DNA of 64,000 nt from Sphingomonas tagetis (GCF_024211275.1 NZ_JAMLDX010000001.1:434001-498000); one strand, 5' to 3'. Positions 10,727 through 19,401 are shown, counted from the stretch's first letter. Program-made: numbers and translations. The notes: generated from the sequence alone by a model not told the origin.

Positions 10727-11440
10727 ATGAGCGCCCGGGCAGGCTTTAGCAGCGCGCCACTGGGCTATGCCTCGCGGCGCACCTTCCAGAACGTTCGACG
10801 CGGTAGCCCGCACGCCGGCGGCGCCGAGATCGAGCTTTGGAAGCGGCACAATCGCTTCAGCCGCGCCGAGAATAACGCTTGGCTGAGCGCGGCCGAGGAC
10901 CACGAGCGCGCGACGAAGAAGCCGGGCAAGCGCAACGGCGCCCTGGGCGATATTGGGATGAAGGTGCTGCGGCTGCTGCTGCGCTTGCGCGGCAAGCTGG
11001 ATGGCCGCCTCGACCCGTCATACGCTTGGATCGCACAGCAGGCGCGCATCGCGCGCAGTTCCGTCGGCAAGGCGCTCGCACGTCTAAAGGCGGCCGGCTT
11101 CCTCGACTGGATGCGCCGATCGGAACCGGTCGAGGATCCGGAACCAGGCGGCCAGTACGTCAAGCAGACCACCAACGCCTTCATCCTGAAGGCGACGGGC
11201 GCTGCGGCCGACATGATCCGGCGGCTACTGCGGCGGCCCACCGAGGCGATGCTGCGCGTCGGTATCGAGCGCGAGCGCGCCGCCAAGGCCGCCCGCCCTG
11301 CAGCTGAAAGCATCAGCGAAATTGCCGACGAGGGCCTGCGCGCCCTCCTGGAGGATCTCGCCCAAGGGGTCCGCGATGAGGAGGAGGGTGAAAATCCGCC
11401 GAGCGGTCTCAATCCGCCCCTGAAGGGATCAAAGGGATAA
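10727..11440 (+). CDS. Helix-turn-helix protein, replication-initiator-like
   Basis: 237 residues with GGGAGG before the ATG. The middle part (residues 80-160) is a winged-helix region: SYAWIAQQARIARSSVGKAL followed by LKAAGFLDWMRR is the pattern of the HTH found in plasmid and phage replication or regulatory proteins. The last 80 residues are charged and low in complexity. It is 16 bases after the integrase and probably shares its transcript. Whether it replicates DNA or regulates integration is not shown by the sequence. Confidence 0.8.
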   Translation: MSARAGFSSAPLGYASRRTFQNVRRGSPHAGGAEIELWKRHNRFSRAENNAWLSAAEDHERATKKPGKRNGALGDIGMKVLRLLLRLRGKLDGRLDPSYAWIAQQARIARSSVGKALARLKAAGFLDWMRRSEPVEDPEPGGQYVKQTTNAFILKATGAAADMIRRLLRRPTEAMLRVGIERERAAKAARPAAESISEIADEGLRALLEDLAQGVRDEEEGENPPSGLNPPLKGSKG

Positions 11441-11624
11441 GGACTCGCTTCGCGAGGCGCTATTTTAGCTGGTCCCCTCCCCCACGCGTCGAATTCGACG
11501 AACCCGAAGTGCCCCACGGCACCTTCGGGACGGGCCGGCTTGCGCCGTCCCGGGTGCTCCCCAGGGGGAACACGGCAAGGTTCAGACCAAATAACGAAGT
11601 CAGCGCCCGCGGCAGCGGGCAGGA
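11441..11624. other. Non-coding gap between convergent genes
   Basis: 184 bases between the convergent HTH gene and second integrase gene. They include a hairpin with arms GGGACGG and CCGTCCC around 11530-11553 that may end transcription from one or both sides. No copy of the tRNA att core was found here. Confidence 0.5.
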
Positions 11625-12803
11625 TCAAGACAGGATCAAATCTGCCCAGATCTCGAACAGGCGGCGCCGGCGCGCCAGTTGCTCGGCGCGGTTATACGCG
11701 CCCTCGACCTTGTTCTTGTTGGCGTGCGCCAGCGCCGCGTCGATCGCGTCGCGCTCATTGGGCAGCGCCTCGTTCAGGATCGTCGAAAAGCTCGCCCGCC
11801 AGCCGTGCGGAACATGGCGGCCCTTGAAGCCGGCCCGCGCGATCGCGTCGCCGATCGCCGCCTCGCCGATCGGGAAGACCAGCGCATCCGCCGGCGCCGA
11901 ACGGGTATCATACCCATTCTCGGCCGCCGCGGCGCGCAGCAGCTCGGCCGCGGCCGGCGCCAGCGGCACGATGTGCTCGAATCGTGCCTCTGCCTTCTTC
12001 GCCTTCGCCAGCTTCAGGTGCGCCGGCGGGATCCGCCAGATTGGCGCGTTGCCGTCCAGGCCCTCGACCTCTCGCCACCGCATGGCGCGCAGCGAGCCAA
12101 CGCGCACCGCGGTCAGCGCAACGAAGCGCGCAGCGCGCGCAACGATCGGCGACGCCGTCGCATCGATCCCCGCCAGCAGCTCGCGGCACTCGGCCGCGGT
12201 GACCAGCGCCGGCATCGGCTGAGCCGGCGGTCGCACCGCGAGCTCGTCGACGACGTCGGTCGGATCGATCGATGCCAGCCGGCGGCGGCGCGCATATTTG
12301 AAGATCGCCTCGAGCCGCTGGCGGACGCGCCGCGCGGTCTCGATCTTGCCGGTCGCTTCGAGGCGGCCGAGCAGCTCGAGGATCTGCGCTTCGTCGACGT
12401 CGTCGGGGTGTTTCGCGCCGATCGACGGAAAGACGTGGTTCTCGAGGCTCTCGATCACGTCGCCGGCGTGCTCGGCCGACCAACGCTCGAGGCGGCCGGC
12501 ATGCCAGGCGCGCGCGAGCTGCTCGAGCGTGTGCAGCTGCTCGGCCGGGGCGGCGGTACCGCGCGGATCCTCGCCGCGGCGCAGCTGCTCGCGCACCTGG
12601 TCGACTCGCGCGCGCGCGCAGACGAGGGACATCTCGGGATAGCGGCCGAACGTCAGCAGCTGTTCGCGGCCGGCGATGCGGCACTTCATGCGCCAGCTCT
12701 TCCGCCCGGTGGGCGCAACAAGCAGGTGCAGACCGCGCCCGTCCGCCATTTTATAGGCGGCCGAACGCGGCGCGGCGGCTTTCACCGCGGCGTTGGTCAG
12801 CAT
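11625..12803 (-). CDS. Second tyrosine integrase, DUF4102 type
   Basis: A full-length 392-residue integrase, paralogous to the one at attL but clearly different in sequence. It begins MLTNAAVKAAAP, has the DUF4102 arm-binding domain (ADGRGLHLLVAPTGRKSWR), then Arg in LTAVRVGSLR, HGWRASFST, LAH and the Tyr in GAYNRAEQL. All catalytic residues are present, so there is no sign of decay. It faces the first integrase and lies 2.3 kb inside the prophage. It could be the phage's own integrase with a satellite to its left, or part of a smaller inserted module. Confidence 0.93.
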   Translation of the reverse strand: MLTNAAVKAAAPRSAAYKMADGRGLHLLVAPTGRKSWRMKCRIAGREQLLTFGRYPEMSLVCARARVDQVREQLRRGEDPRGTAAPAEQLHTLEQLARAWHAGRLERWSAEHAGDVIESLENHVFPSIGAKHPDDVDEAQILELLGRLEATGKIETARRVRQRLEAIFKYARRRRLASIDPTDVVDELAVRPPAQPMPALVTAAECRELLAGIDATASPIVARAARFVALTAVRVGSLRAMRWREVEGLDGNAPIWRIPPAHLKLAKAKKAEARFEHIVPLAPAAAELLRAAAAENGYDTRSAPADALVFPIGEAAIGDAIARAGFKGRHVPHGWRASFSTILNEALPNERDAIDAALAHANKNKVEGAYNRAEQLARRRRLFEIWADLILS

Positions 12804-12830
12804 AGAACCTCTGATTATCGGGAGGGAATC

Positions 12831-13322
12831 GTGGATCGAGAGCTTGAAGCCGGCGAGATCGAGGTCGATCGACAGTTAGCGGCGCACTATGCCGACCGAA
12901 CCCAAGTGAATGCCGCGAACATTATCGATCAGCTTGCAAAAACCTCGGGATGGCTCACCGCGACCTTGCTTGCCGTCAACGGCGGCGGGATCGCCGCCAC
13001 GCTGAAGGTGCTCGAGAAATCGACAGCCGCCGCGCCGAGCCTGTGGCTGTTTGGGGCCGGCCTCCTATGGGCAATGCTGAACGCGTTCTCGATCCAGTGG
13101 ATGGCCAGCCGGATGGTGCGTCCGATGGAGCACCTGGCTTTCCTTTGGCGGAAGGCGTCGATCGAAGGTGTCGTGGTGGAGGCCGATCATGCGGCATTGG
13201 AGCAAGCGCTGTTGAAAGTGGCACGCTTATCGTGGGTGCCGCCGACACTGGGCTGGATCTCCGCATTCTGCTTCGTGATCGGCGGGCTGCTCTTGGGCTG
13301 GAGACTTAGCGGTCACGCATAA
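12831..13322 (+). CDS. Two-segment membrane protein beside second integrase
   Basis: A 163-residue protein with a GTG start preceded by GGGAGGG. The first 40 residues are charged (VDRELEAGEIEVDRQLAAHY). Hydrophobic segments follow near residues 42-55 and 66-85 (LWLFGAGLLWAMLNAFSIQW), and another near the C-terminus (FCFVIGGLLLGWRL). No family was recognised. It is divergent from the second integrase with only 27 bases between starts. As a lysogen-expressed membrane protein it could affect superinfection, but that is speculation from position alone. Confidence 0.75.
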   Translation: MDRELEAGEIEVDRQLAAHYADRTQVNAANIIDQLAKTSGWLTATLLAVNGGGIAATLKVLEKSTAAAPSLWLFGAGLLWAMLNAFSIQWMASRMVRPMEHLAFLWRKASIEGVVVEADHAALEQALLKVARLSWVPPTLGWISAFCFVIGGLLLGWRLSGHA

Positions 13323-13465
13323 TTTATGCATTCCAATGCATATCGAGCGGCTCGGAACACATAATTTAATGTGGTCATCGCCTGATCGCGGCGGACCATC
13401 CCTCCGCCGCGGCGTGACGCCGAAACGGCAGAAATCTGCCAATTCCGACGCCTCGCCGCGCGAGC

Positions 13466-13486
13466 GATACCCCCAACGATACCCCC
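13466..13486 (-). repeat. Paired GGGGGTATC boxes
   Basis: GATACCCCC at 13466-13474 and again at 13478-13486, i.e. GGGGGTATC twice on the minus strand with 12-base spacing. Size, spacing and orientation relative to the second integrase mirror the GGGGGCAC boxes of the first integrase, so these may be its arm sites. Confidence 0.5.
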
Positions 13487-13498
13487 AGCTGTCCGACG

Positions 13499-14284
13499 CT
13501 AGTTTCGGATGATTAGCTCGGTCACCTTCTTCGAGCCGCTAGCTGCGATCGCGTAGGTCGTCTCGGCCGCGGAGATCTCGAACTGGGCGAATGCCGCGCG
13601 GATCTCCGGCGCATCGTTGATCGACAGGATGAAGCGGCCGCTGACGCGGCCGAGCAGCTCGGCCAGGCGCGCGAAGTCGTCAGAGTCGAACACGCCGGCA
13701 CCATAATCGCCCTCGCAGCCCCAGTAGGGCGGATCGAGATAGAACAGCGTCTCCGCGGAATCGTATCGCCGGATGAAATCGGCATAGGGCAGCCGCTCGA
13801 TCGACACGCGCGCGAGGCGATCGTGCAAATTCGCAAGCCGGTCGACCAGCTGCGCCGGGTTGAAGCTCGCCGGCCGCTCACGCGCAACGCCGAAGTTCTG
13901 TCCAACCACCTTTCCGCCAAACGCGAGGCGCTGCAGGTAGAGGAACCGCGCCGCCCGCTCGATGTCGGTCAGCGTCGTCGGATCGACCCGCTGCAGCCGT
14001 TCGAATTCCTCGCGGCTGGTGAACATCCAGCGCAGCTCATGCTCGATCGCGGCGCGGTGCCGACGCACGACGCGAAACAGGTTCACGACGTCGCGGCTGA
14101 TATCGTTGATGGCTTCGGCCTTGGCCGGCGATCGCCGCTTCAGAAACACGCCGCCCATCCCGACAAACGGCTCGGCATAGGTCCGGTGCGGCGTCGCCTC
14201 GATCAGCTCGACCAGGCGACGCGCCAGAAAGCGCTTGCCGCCGATATAACCCGCGGGCGTCTGCACCGCGGCGGAAGATGACAT
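13499..14284 (-). CDS. D12-class adenine-N6 DNA methyltransferase
   Basis: A 261-residue Dam-like enzyme that should methylate adenine in a short DNA site. The SAM-binding motif is in AGYIGGKRFLARRL and YAEPFVGMGGVFLKR, and the catalytic DPPY is in LFYLDPPYWG. The start MSSSAAVQ is set by GAAGGA 9 bases upstream. No partner endonuclease lies nearby, so it is an orphan methylase, as common in phages, where it may protect phage DNA or alter gene control. Confidence 0.93.
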   Translation of the reverse strand: MSSSAAVQTPAGYIGGKRFLARRLVELIEATPHRTYAEPFVGMGGVFLKRRSPAKAEAINDISRDVVNLFRVVRRHRAAIEHELRWMFTSREEFERLQRVDPTTLTDIERAARFLYLQRLAFGGKVVGQNFGVARERPASFNPAQLVDRLANLHDRLARVSIERLPYADFIRRYDSAETLFYLDPPYWGCEGDYGAGVFDSDDFARLAELLGRVSGRFILSINDAPEIRAAFAQFEISAAETTYAIAASGSKKVTELIIRN

Positions 14285-14589
14285 GGTATTCAATCCTTCA
14301 GGCGAGGCACGTCGGCTACGCGCACCTGAGGGTTGCGGCGGCTCCTCGAGCACGCCGATCGGCGCCGTCCTGGCAGCGCGCAGATCTCGATGATGATGGC
14401 GGTGGGGCGGTCCCTATCGTCCGCGGCCGCCCGGGAGCCGGGTGGTTAGCCGCGCAGACCATAGGAACCGCGCCCTGCGTATTCCCCTGGGGTATTCTAT
14501 TCCGCAGGCCACCCGACACAAAGGCCGGTGACCTATGGTTCCGCACGTGCGGGCCACCCCCTACGGCTAAGTCCAGGGCAGCGGCCGAG
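14285..14589. other. Intergenic stretch with nested inverted repeats
   Basis: 305 bases without a confident gene. Inverted arms are nested in order: TTAGCCG 14446 with CGGCTAA 14564, ACCATAGG 14458 with CCTATGGT 14532, and CCTGCG 14474 with CGCAGG 14503, around a CCCCTGGGG centre. A perfect palindrome CCGCACGTGCGG is at 14541-14552. A minus-strand frame is also open here, so either a structured RNA/DNA element or an odd small protein is possible. Confidence 0.55.
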
Positions 14590-14970
14590 CTATGGCACGA
14601 CCGGCTCGGCCCGGCTAGTGCCCGCCAGCGTCCGCTGCTCGAGCGCCTGCGCCTTACCCAGCTGCTCGACCAGCTCAAGATCCGGTGGAATGCCCAACGC
14701 ACGCCAGATGCGGTGAATCGCGGGCGTCAGCGTGGCAGAGCGCCGGATGTTGCTCATCGTCTCGCTGTGGGCGTCGGCGACTGGATCTCCGCAGGTCCGC
14801 CAAAACTCGTCGAACGGCGCGCGATCGCCGCCGGCGCGCTCGTGCAGATAGGCCAGCGCCAGGCGCAGCGCGTTCGTGCGCGGCACCGGCCCCTTCTGCG
14901 CCTCATGACGCGCTTGCTCGAGGATGCTCAGCGCCAACACGACCGTCAGTTCGCTATCGAGTCGGTTCAT
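14590..14970 (-). CDS. Hypothetical phage protein
   Basis: 126 residues beginning MNRLDSELTVVLALSILEQA; helical and soluble, with no recognisable motif. There is no good ribosome site before the ATG. The frame is supported mainly by normal amino-acid composition and by direction and spacing relative to the tailspike gene downstream of late transcription. It might be a regulator or a moron gene. Confidence 0.5.
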   Translation of the reverse strand: MNRLDSELTVVLALSILEQARHEAQKGPVPRTNALRLALAYLHERAGGDRAPFDEFWRTCGDPVADAHSETMSNIRRSATLTPAIHRIWRALGIPPDLELVEQLGKAQALEQRTLAGTSRAEPVVP

Positions 14971-15009
14971 TGCCGCAAATGAGAACGAACTAGGAACAAG
15001 CGCAAGAGA

Positions 15010-17922
15010 TTAAGCGACGTCCCACAACGCCATCTCGTACGCCTCCCACGCGGCGGTCAGCCCCTCGGACAGGTAGCTGTCGCACATGCCCAAGCAGTGC
15101 AACGGGCCGTTGAAGCCCGCGCCGTTGCCGGGGTTGAACCCCAGCACGAGATTGCCCGCCGAGAAGTCCCCGCTGCCAGTGCCCGAGCCGACCTCAACGC
15201 CGTTGACCCGCAGCGACCAGTGATCATCGGACGCCCGATGTCGAGCAGTGACCACAAACCTCTCGGTCATATCGACGCCGGAGGTGACGCTGCCTTGCAC
15301 GGCGACGCCCTGGCGCACGAGCCGTAGTGTCGCACCGCTACTCTGCACATCCACGCTCGGGCCGTTCGAGTTGGCATTGCCGAACATCGTCTGGTCGCCC
15401 GAGATATCTCCGCCAGAGACCTTGCCGACGACGAGATAGGTGAAGTCGCCGGTTCCCACGCCCACGTTGCTGGGCAGGCTGTCATAGCTCGCCTTGGCGA
15501 ACACTGCAGCGGGATGGCCGTCAACGGTACTGCGCGCCGGCGCGTTGCCCGCGCTGGTCAACGCTCCGCTGCCCTGCGCCGCCGCCCATGACGTGACATG
15601 CGTGGTGCCGACCATGCCCGTGTTAGCGTCCCAGCGCGCGAGCAGCGACGTCAGATCGTCTAGGCTGAACGGCGGCACCTCGTCCTCAGTCTCGGCGCCA
15701 TCGGTGATCGCATATTCCTTGCTGTAATGCGCATTCGACAGCGTAACCGTGCCATCGAGGACGGTGCCGATATCAGCCTCGACCTGCGTATAGGTGAAGG
15801 TGTCTTCGCTCGGATCGATCGTCACGGGAGAGCCGAGCGCCACGCCATCGCGTGTCATCTGCACGGTCGCCTCGTCCGTGTTGAACGCTTCCGGCAGGGT
15901 CAGCGTCAGCACTTGCCCGACCACTCGCGTGCCGGTCAGCGCCGGCGCGAGTCCGGGCTGGAAATACGGACGGAAGATGCCTTGGCGGAAATCGTCCCAC
16001 GCGATCGACTTTGGCGTCGGCGCTTGCCCGCGATACTCACGCATGCCCCAGCCGCCCGCCCGACCGGTGCTGATCGGCGTGATGTCCGAGAAATAATGCA
16101 CGGGAATGGTCACGCCTACGCCATGCAGGCGATACAATTCAGAGGCGGCATACGCTGTCAGCTCGCCCATCTTCTCGTCGCGGTGATGGCTCTGCGCGGT
16201 CGCCAGCACGGTTTCGTTGTCGAGGTGCTGGCCCCACTCGTACAGGACAACCCCAACGTCGGTGCCGTCCAGTAGATCGATATGCTCGGCGAGCTCGGCG
16301 GGCTTCTGGGAGGCGCTGAGATACCCACTGGCCCAGAACGCATCCTCGCTCACCGGATCGGCGACGAAATAGAAGTACGGCGCTACCTCAACCCACCCGA
16401 CAGCTGACGCGAAGTTGGGCAGCAGCTTGTACACACCCGTTGTGGTCGAAGCGCTGGACGACTGCGCGCCGATCGCTGTGGGGAAGTCAGCCGCAACCGC
16501 CCTCATCGCGGTAAAGTTGCTGATCGCCATTGTGCCGTACTGCTTCAGCAGCTTGTGTTGCGGGTCGATCCCGCTCACGCCGTTCATGAGCGCCAGCGTG
16601 TAATACCAGCGGGTCGCCTGCGTGCCGTAGTTGAACGGCTCGTTGCCCTTCCCGGCCAGCCAGAGATGGTAGCTTGCCGGGAACGCGGCGACGATCAGGC
16701 TGGCGACCTGGGCGGCATAATCGTCGTCGGCGTTCTGCGGCAGCAGGAAGTTGAGCGGCTGTCCGAGCTGCTGGCCCAGTTCTACGACATCCGGCCAATA
16801 GGTGTTGCCGCCGGGACCGTCGAAACCACCCGTGAAATTCGTCTCTGCGAGCGTGGCCACAGCGCCCGCCGCCAACGCGGCGTTATAATCACCCGAGCTG
16901 ACTGGTGCCGTGTTCGTCCCGGCAACAATCTCGACCATCTTGGGGATGTCAGCGTGCGCGTAGATCTGGGCCGCGATCTGGGCGGCGCTCGTCGCCCCTG
17001 CTGCAGGCGTTACCGTGATGTCTAGGCCGTCGAGGACGACGGACCCGCCGCCGGAGGCAGCGAGGATCGTCAGCGTCAGCCGATTGCCGCCCGCGCCTGT
17101 GTACAGGTCGTCCGGACCGTAGGCGGCCAGCAGTTCCGCTTCCGCGTCCGTGGTGTGGTAGGCCTTAACCGTCAGCATGAGCCTGCCGCTGCCGGTGCCG
17201 TGGACAAGCCGCGCCGAGCTATACTGGAACGCCCGTCGCGACTGCGCGCGCTGCTCCCATGTCAGCGTGCCGGTGCTGGGCATGTGCGGGCCGTTAATGC
17301 CCTGGAGATCCATGATGCGAGGACGGTCGCTGACCAGCTTCAGCTCATCAATAAACTCGGCGAAATACAGGCCTTCGTCCACGTAATCGCCGCCCGGGCC
17401 CGTGATCTCGCGGCAATCGACATTGCTGATCGGGGTGCCAGGCGTGCCGCTGATCGCGAGATAGTTGCCAGAGTTGGGATCGTTTGGAGACGCGGACAGG
17501 GTCATGTCCATGTAGAACTCGATCGTGCGACTGTTCACGATCGTTGGCGCGTCGGGCACCACGTCATTGTTGCGCTGGAAGCTGTCGAGGCTATCGGTGC
17601 CGTCGAAGGTCAGCCGGAACCAGCTCGCCACAGTAGGGCCGGGATTCTGGATGCTGATGCGGCCTGTCGTGATGCCCGCTGGAAGCGACGCCAGATCGCC
17701 GGCCGCGTTGACGTGCGGCGCGCGCATAGGCTCGTATTCACCGAGGACCGGATCACCCAGCCATGGGGACTGCACGCACAGGTTGTTATAGACACGCTGG
17801 AAGCTTGGGTTGACGTTGACGCCGAACATCGCTGGCGCTGGCGGATCGACGGGCGTTACCGCACCGAGAACGCACGAGCTTACACTCAGCGCCAGCGCCA
17901 AAGCGGAAGCCGAAAGCGCCAT
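15010..17922 (-). CDS. Tailspike-like protein with C-terminal lectin fold
   Basis: 970 residues, the last gene of the late operon. The N-terminus is hydrophobic and ends in VSSC, resembling a weak lipobox, but lacks the positive residues of a true signal. The middle 500 residues look like a glycoside-hydrolase-type barrel (WLAGKGNEPFNYGTQ, GVVLYEWGQHLDNETV, with acidic residues after strands). The last 220 residues (LLARWDANTGMVGTTHVTSW onward, then WSLRVNGVEVGSG) match the LamG/concanavalin-like pattern. It probably binds or cuts a host surface sugar. No exact family was recognised. Confidence 0.75.
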   Translation of the reverse strand: MALSASALALALSVSSCVLGAVTPVDPPAPAMFGVNVNPSFQRVYNNLCVQSPWLGDPVLGEYEPMRAPHVNAAGDLASLPAGITTGRISIQNPGPTVASWFRLTFDGTDSLDSFQRNNDVVPDAPTIVNSRTIEFYMDMTLSASPNDPNSGNYLAISGTPGTPISNVDCREITGPGGDYVDEGLYFAEFIDELKLVSDRPRIMDLQGINGPHMPSTGTLTWEQRAQSRRAFQYSSARLVHGTGSGRLMLTVKAYHTTDAEAELLAAYGPDDLYTGAGGNRLTLTILAASGGGSVVLDGLDITVTPAAGATSAAQIAAQIYAHADIPKMVEIVAGTNTAPVSSGDYNAALAAGAVATLAETNFTGGFDGPGGNTYWPDVVELGQQLGQPLNFLLPQNADDDYAAQVASLIVAAFPASYHLWLAGKGNEPFNYGTQATRWYYTLALMNGVSGIDPQHKLLKQYGTMAISNFTAMRAVAADFPTAIGAQSSSASTTTGVYKLLPNFASAVGWVEVAPYFYFVADPVSEDAFWASGYLSASQKPAELAEHIDLLDGTDVGVVLYEWGQHLDNETVLATAQSHHRDEKMGELTAYAASELYRLHGVGVTIPVHYFSDITPISTGRAGGWGMREYRGQAPTPKSIAWDDFRQGIFRPYFQPGLAPALTGTRVVGQVLTLTLPEAFNTDEATVQMTRDGVALGSPVTIDPSEDTFTYTQVEADIGTVLDGTVTLSNAHYSKEYAITDGAETEDEVPPFSLDDLTSLLARWDANTGMVGTTHVTSWAAAQGSGALTSAGNAPARSTVDGHPAAVFAKASYDSLPSNVGVGTGDFTYLVVGKVSGGDISGDQTMFGNANSNGPSVDVQSSGATLRLVRQGVAVQGSVTSGVDMTERFVVTARHRASDDHWSLRVNGVEVGSGTGSGDFSAGNLVLGFNPGNGAGFNGPLHCLGMCDSYLSEGLTAAWEAYEMALWDVA

Positions 17923-17924
17923 CG

Positions 17925-18236
17925 TCAGGCGTCCTTCACGGCGATCTTCTCGCCGGCGCTGGTGACCGCGAAGTCACGGGTCTGCCCGCCGAGGATCAGG
18001 TGACCAGCACCGCTCACCGCTGTCGGATTGGCGCCGAATGCGATCCAGACGTTGGCCGTCGCGGTGACCGACCAGAACAGGCCATCGGCCTTGCTGGGCG
18101 TGATGGCGGCTTGCGCTGACGAGCCGCTCGAGGTCATCGTTTCAGCGGCGGTGGGCACTGACGTGATCAGCTGCACGGAGGCGCCCGTATCGCCGCGATC
18201 GTCGACCTTCGAAATCGTAACATGAACCGTCGCCAT
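17925..18236 (-). CDS. Small beta-rich phage tail-associated protein
   Basis: 103 residues, almost wholly Ser, Thr, Ala and Val in short strands (MATVHVTISKVDDRGD, FWSVTATANVWIAFGANPTA). Such proteins often accompany tail fibres or decorate virions. It sits 2 bases before the tailspike gene and probably is translated with it. The family is not recognised. Confidence 0.65.
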   Translation of the reverse strand: MATVHVTISKVDDRGDTGASVQLITSVPTAAETMTSSGSSAQAAITPSKADGLFWSVTATANVWIAFGANPTAVSGAGHLILGGQTRDFAVTSAGEKIAVKDA

Positions 18237-18268
18237 GATGGTCGTCCTTCAAATGATGGTGGAAGTGA

Positions 18269-18892
18269 TCAGCGGGGCTCCGCGAAGACGCGGGCCCAGA
18301 ATTCGGCCCAGCCTTCCGCGATCACGGTGTTTCGGGTGCAGATCCGGACGTCGTCATCCAGGAGGGCCGGATTACCGGCGCGAGCAGGATCGCCGGCGGC
18401 GTCGGCGGCCGCGGGCAGATCCGCTGCTCGGCCACCACCGGAATTGCTTCCGGCCGGACTTTGCTGGCGCCGCAACCGGCGAGCATAATCATCAGCGCGG
18501 CGCAGCTCGGCCGCCAGCTTCTTGGAGAGCGCATCCTGTTGTTCCTTCATGATCGCGAGGTCGCGGCCCTCGACGTCGCGAGCTCGGCCGAGATCGGCCG
18601 CCCTGGCCGCCGCGGTCTTCGTGCGGATCTCGCGCAGCGCGTTGCCGTAGAGTTGGATCTGCAGCGGGAGCTGCTCGGCCTTCAACCGCATCGTCGCTGG
18701 CCAGCCATTGGCCGCGCCGGCGGCCGCGACCGATTGCTCGAGCACTGCGCCGCGTGCGTTGGCGAGTTCGCGCTGGCGGTCGCGATCGGCGTCGATCGCC
18801 AGGGTGTTCGCCACGACGGCGGCCGCGATCGTCGCCAATAGGATCCCACGCCAGTGCTGGCGGACGAAGCGCGCGATCGCGAGCAGCTTCAC
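18269..18892 (-). CDS. i-spanin, Rz-like
   Basis: A 207-residue inner-membrane spanin subunit for outer-membrane disruption at lysis. GTG start overlaps the endolysin stop (GTGA). One N-terminal membrane segment (residues 15-33, GILLATIAAAVVANTLA) is followed by a long charged helical region (residues 70-140) of coiled-coil type, as in Rz. The o-spanin Rz1 is embedded in another frame of its 3' half, which is the strongest support for the call. Confidence 0.82.
   Translation of the reverse strand: MKLLAIARFVRQHWRGILLATIAAAVVANTLAIDADRDRQRELANARGAVLEQSVAAAGAANGWPATMRLKAEQLPLQIQLYGNALREIRTKTAAARAADLGRARDVEGRDLAIMKEQQDALSKKLAAELRRADDYARRLRRQQSPAGSNSGGGRAADLPAAADAAGDPARAGNPALLDDDVRICTRNTVIAEGWAEFWARVFAEPR
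18322..18534 (-). CDS. o-spanin, Rz1-like lipoprotein nested in Rz
   Basis: 70 residues lying wholly inside the Rz gene in a different frame. An Arg-containing N-terminus, a short hydrophobic run and the lipobox LAGC (MIMLAGCGASK) predict lipidation at Cys21. The mature part is short and proline-rich (CPRPPTPPAILLAPV), as in Rz1. Embedded Rz/Rz1 is the lambda arrangement. There is no family match beyond these features. Confidence 0.78.
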   Translation of the reverse strand: MRSPRSWRPSCAALMIMLAGCGASKVRPEAIPVVAEQRICPRPPTPPAILLAPVIRPSWMTTSGSAPETP

Positions 18893-19401
18893 GCTGCCAG
18901 CCCCTTCTTGCACAGCTCGATCTCGCCGAGGCGCGCGGCGTCGCCGGTCCTGCGAAGCACAAGGCCCTGCCAGACCTTGCCGCCGGCGAGCCGCCACGAT
19001 CGGATCGCGTCACACGCCTCGCGCTTGCGCCCCTGCTTGTAGAGGCGGAGCGTGCTCGAGCGCGCATAGTTGGCCCGACCGACATTGTTCGCCAGGCTCG
19101 CATGAGCCGCCCATTGCAGCGGATCTGCGACGATGCCCGGGTTGAGCTCGCGGACCTCCTGCAGCCGCAGCGTCATTCGCCGGCGGTCGATCGCGTCGCA
19201 CTCCGCCTCGGTGTAGGGGCGCATCGGCACATGCGTTTCGCCGCGGCAGACGGTCCAGACGCCGATCGGGTCATGATACGGCGTGAGGCTATTGCCTTCC
19301 CACACCGCACTGATCGCCATAGCGGCGGCCAGCGCGAGTGACATGGCGCCGCCGGCGGCCGCGGCCCTGGCCTGCGCCGGCGACAGCTCGCCGCGCTTCA
19401 C
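18889..19401 (-). CDS. Endolysin, GH24 lysozyme with SAR-type N-terminus
   Basis: 170 residues. Catalytic triad Glu-Asp-Thr with the T4 lysozyme spacing (E+9=D, D+6=T) in WEGNSLTPYHDPIGVWT. The N-terminus has an Ala/Gly-rich weakly hydrophobic segment (residues 14-32) typical of a signal-anchor-release endolysin, which reaches the periplasm by the Sec system and is released when the membrane is depolarised. It overlaps the holin stop and the Rz start. Confidence 0.9.
   Translation of the reverse strand: MKRGELSPAQARAAAAGGAMSLALAAAMAISAVWEGNSLTPYHDPIGVWTVCRGETHVPMRPYTEAECDAIDRRRMTLRLQEVRELNPGIVADPLQWAAHASLANNVGRANYARSSTLRLYKQGRKREACDAIRSWRLAGGKVWQGLVLRRTGDAARLGEIELCKKGLAA

Noticed and set aside
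11679..12830. Long N-terminal extension of the membrane-protein frame at 12831
   Set aside because: Antisense to the second integrase; a GTG with GGGAGGG at 12831 gives a better start.
13334..13352. ATGCATTCCAATGCAT inverted repeat as operator
   Set aside because: A short AT-rich palindrome without a second copy or an adjacent regulator; not enough to assign a role.
14316..14702. 128-codon minus-strand frame
   Set aside because: Starts inside another plausible gene and has low-complexity ends; kept only as an alternative reading of the inverted-repeat region.
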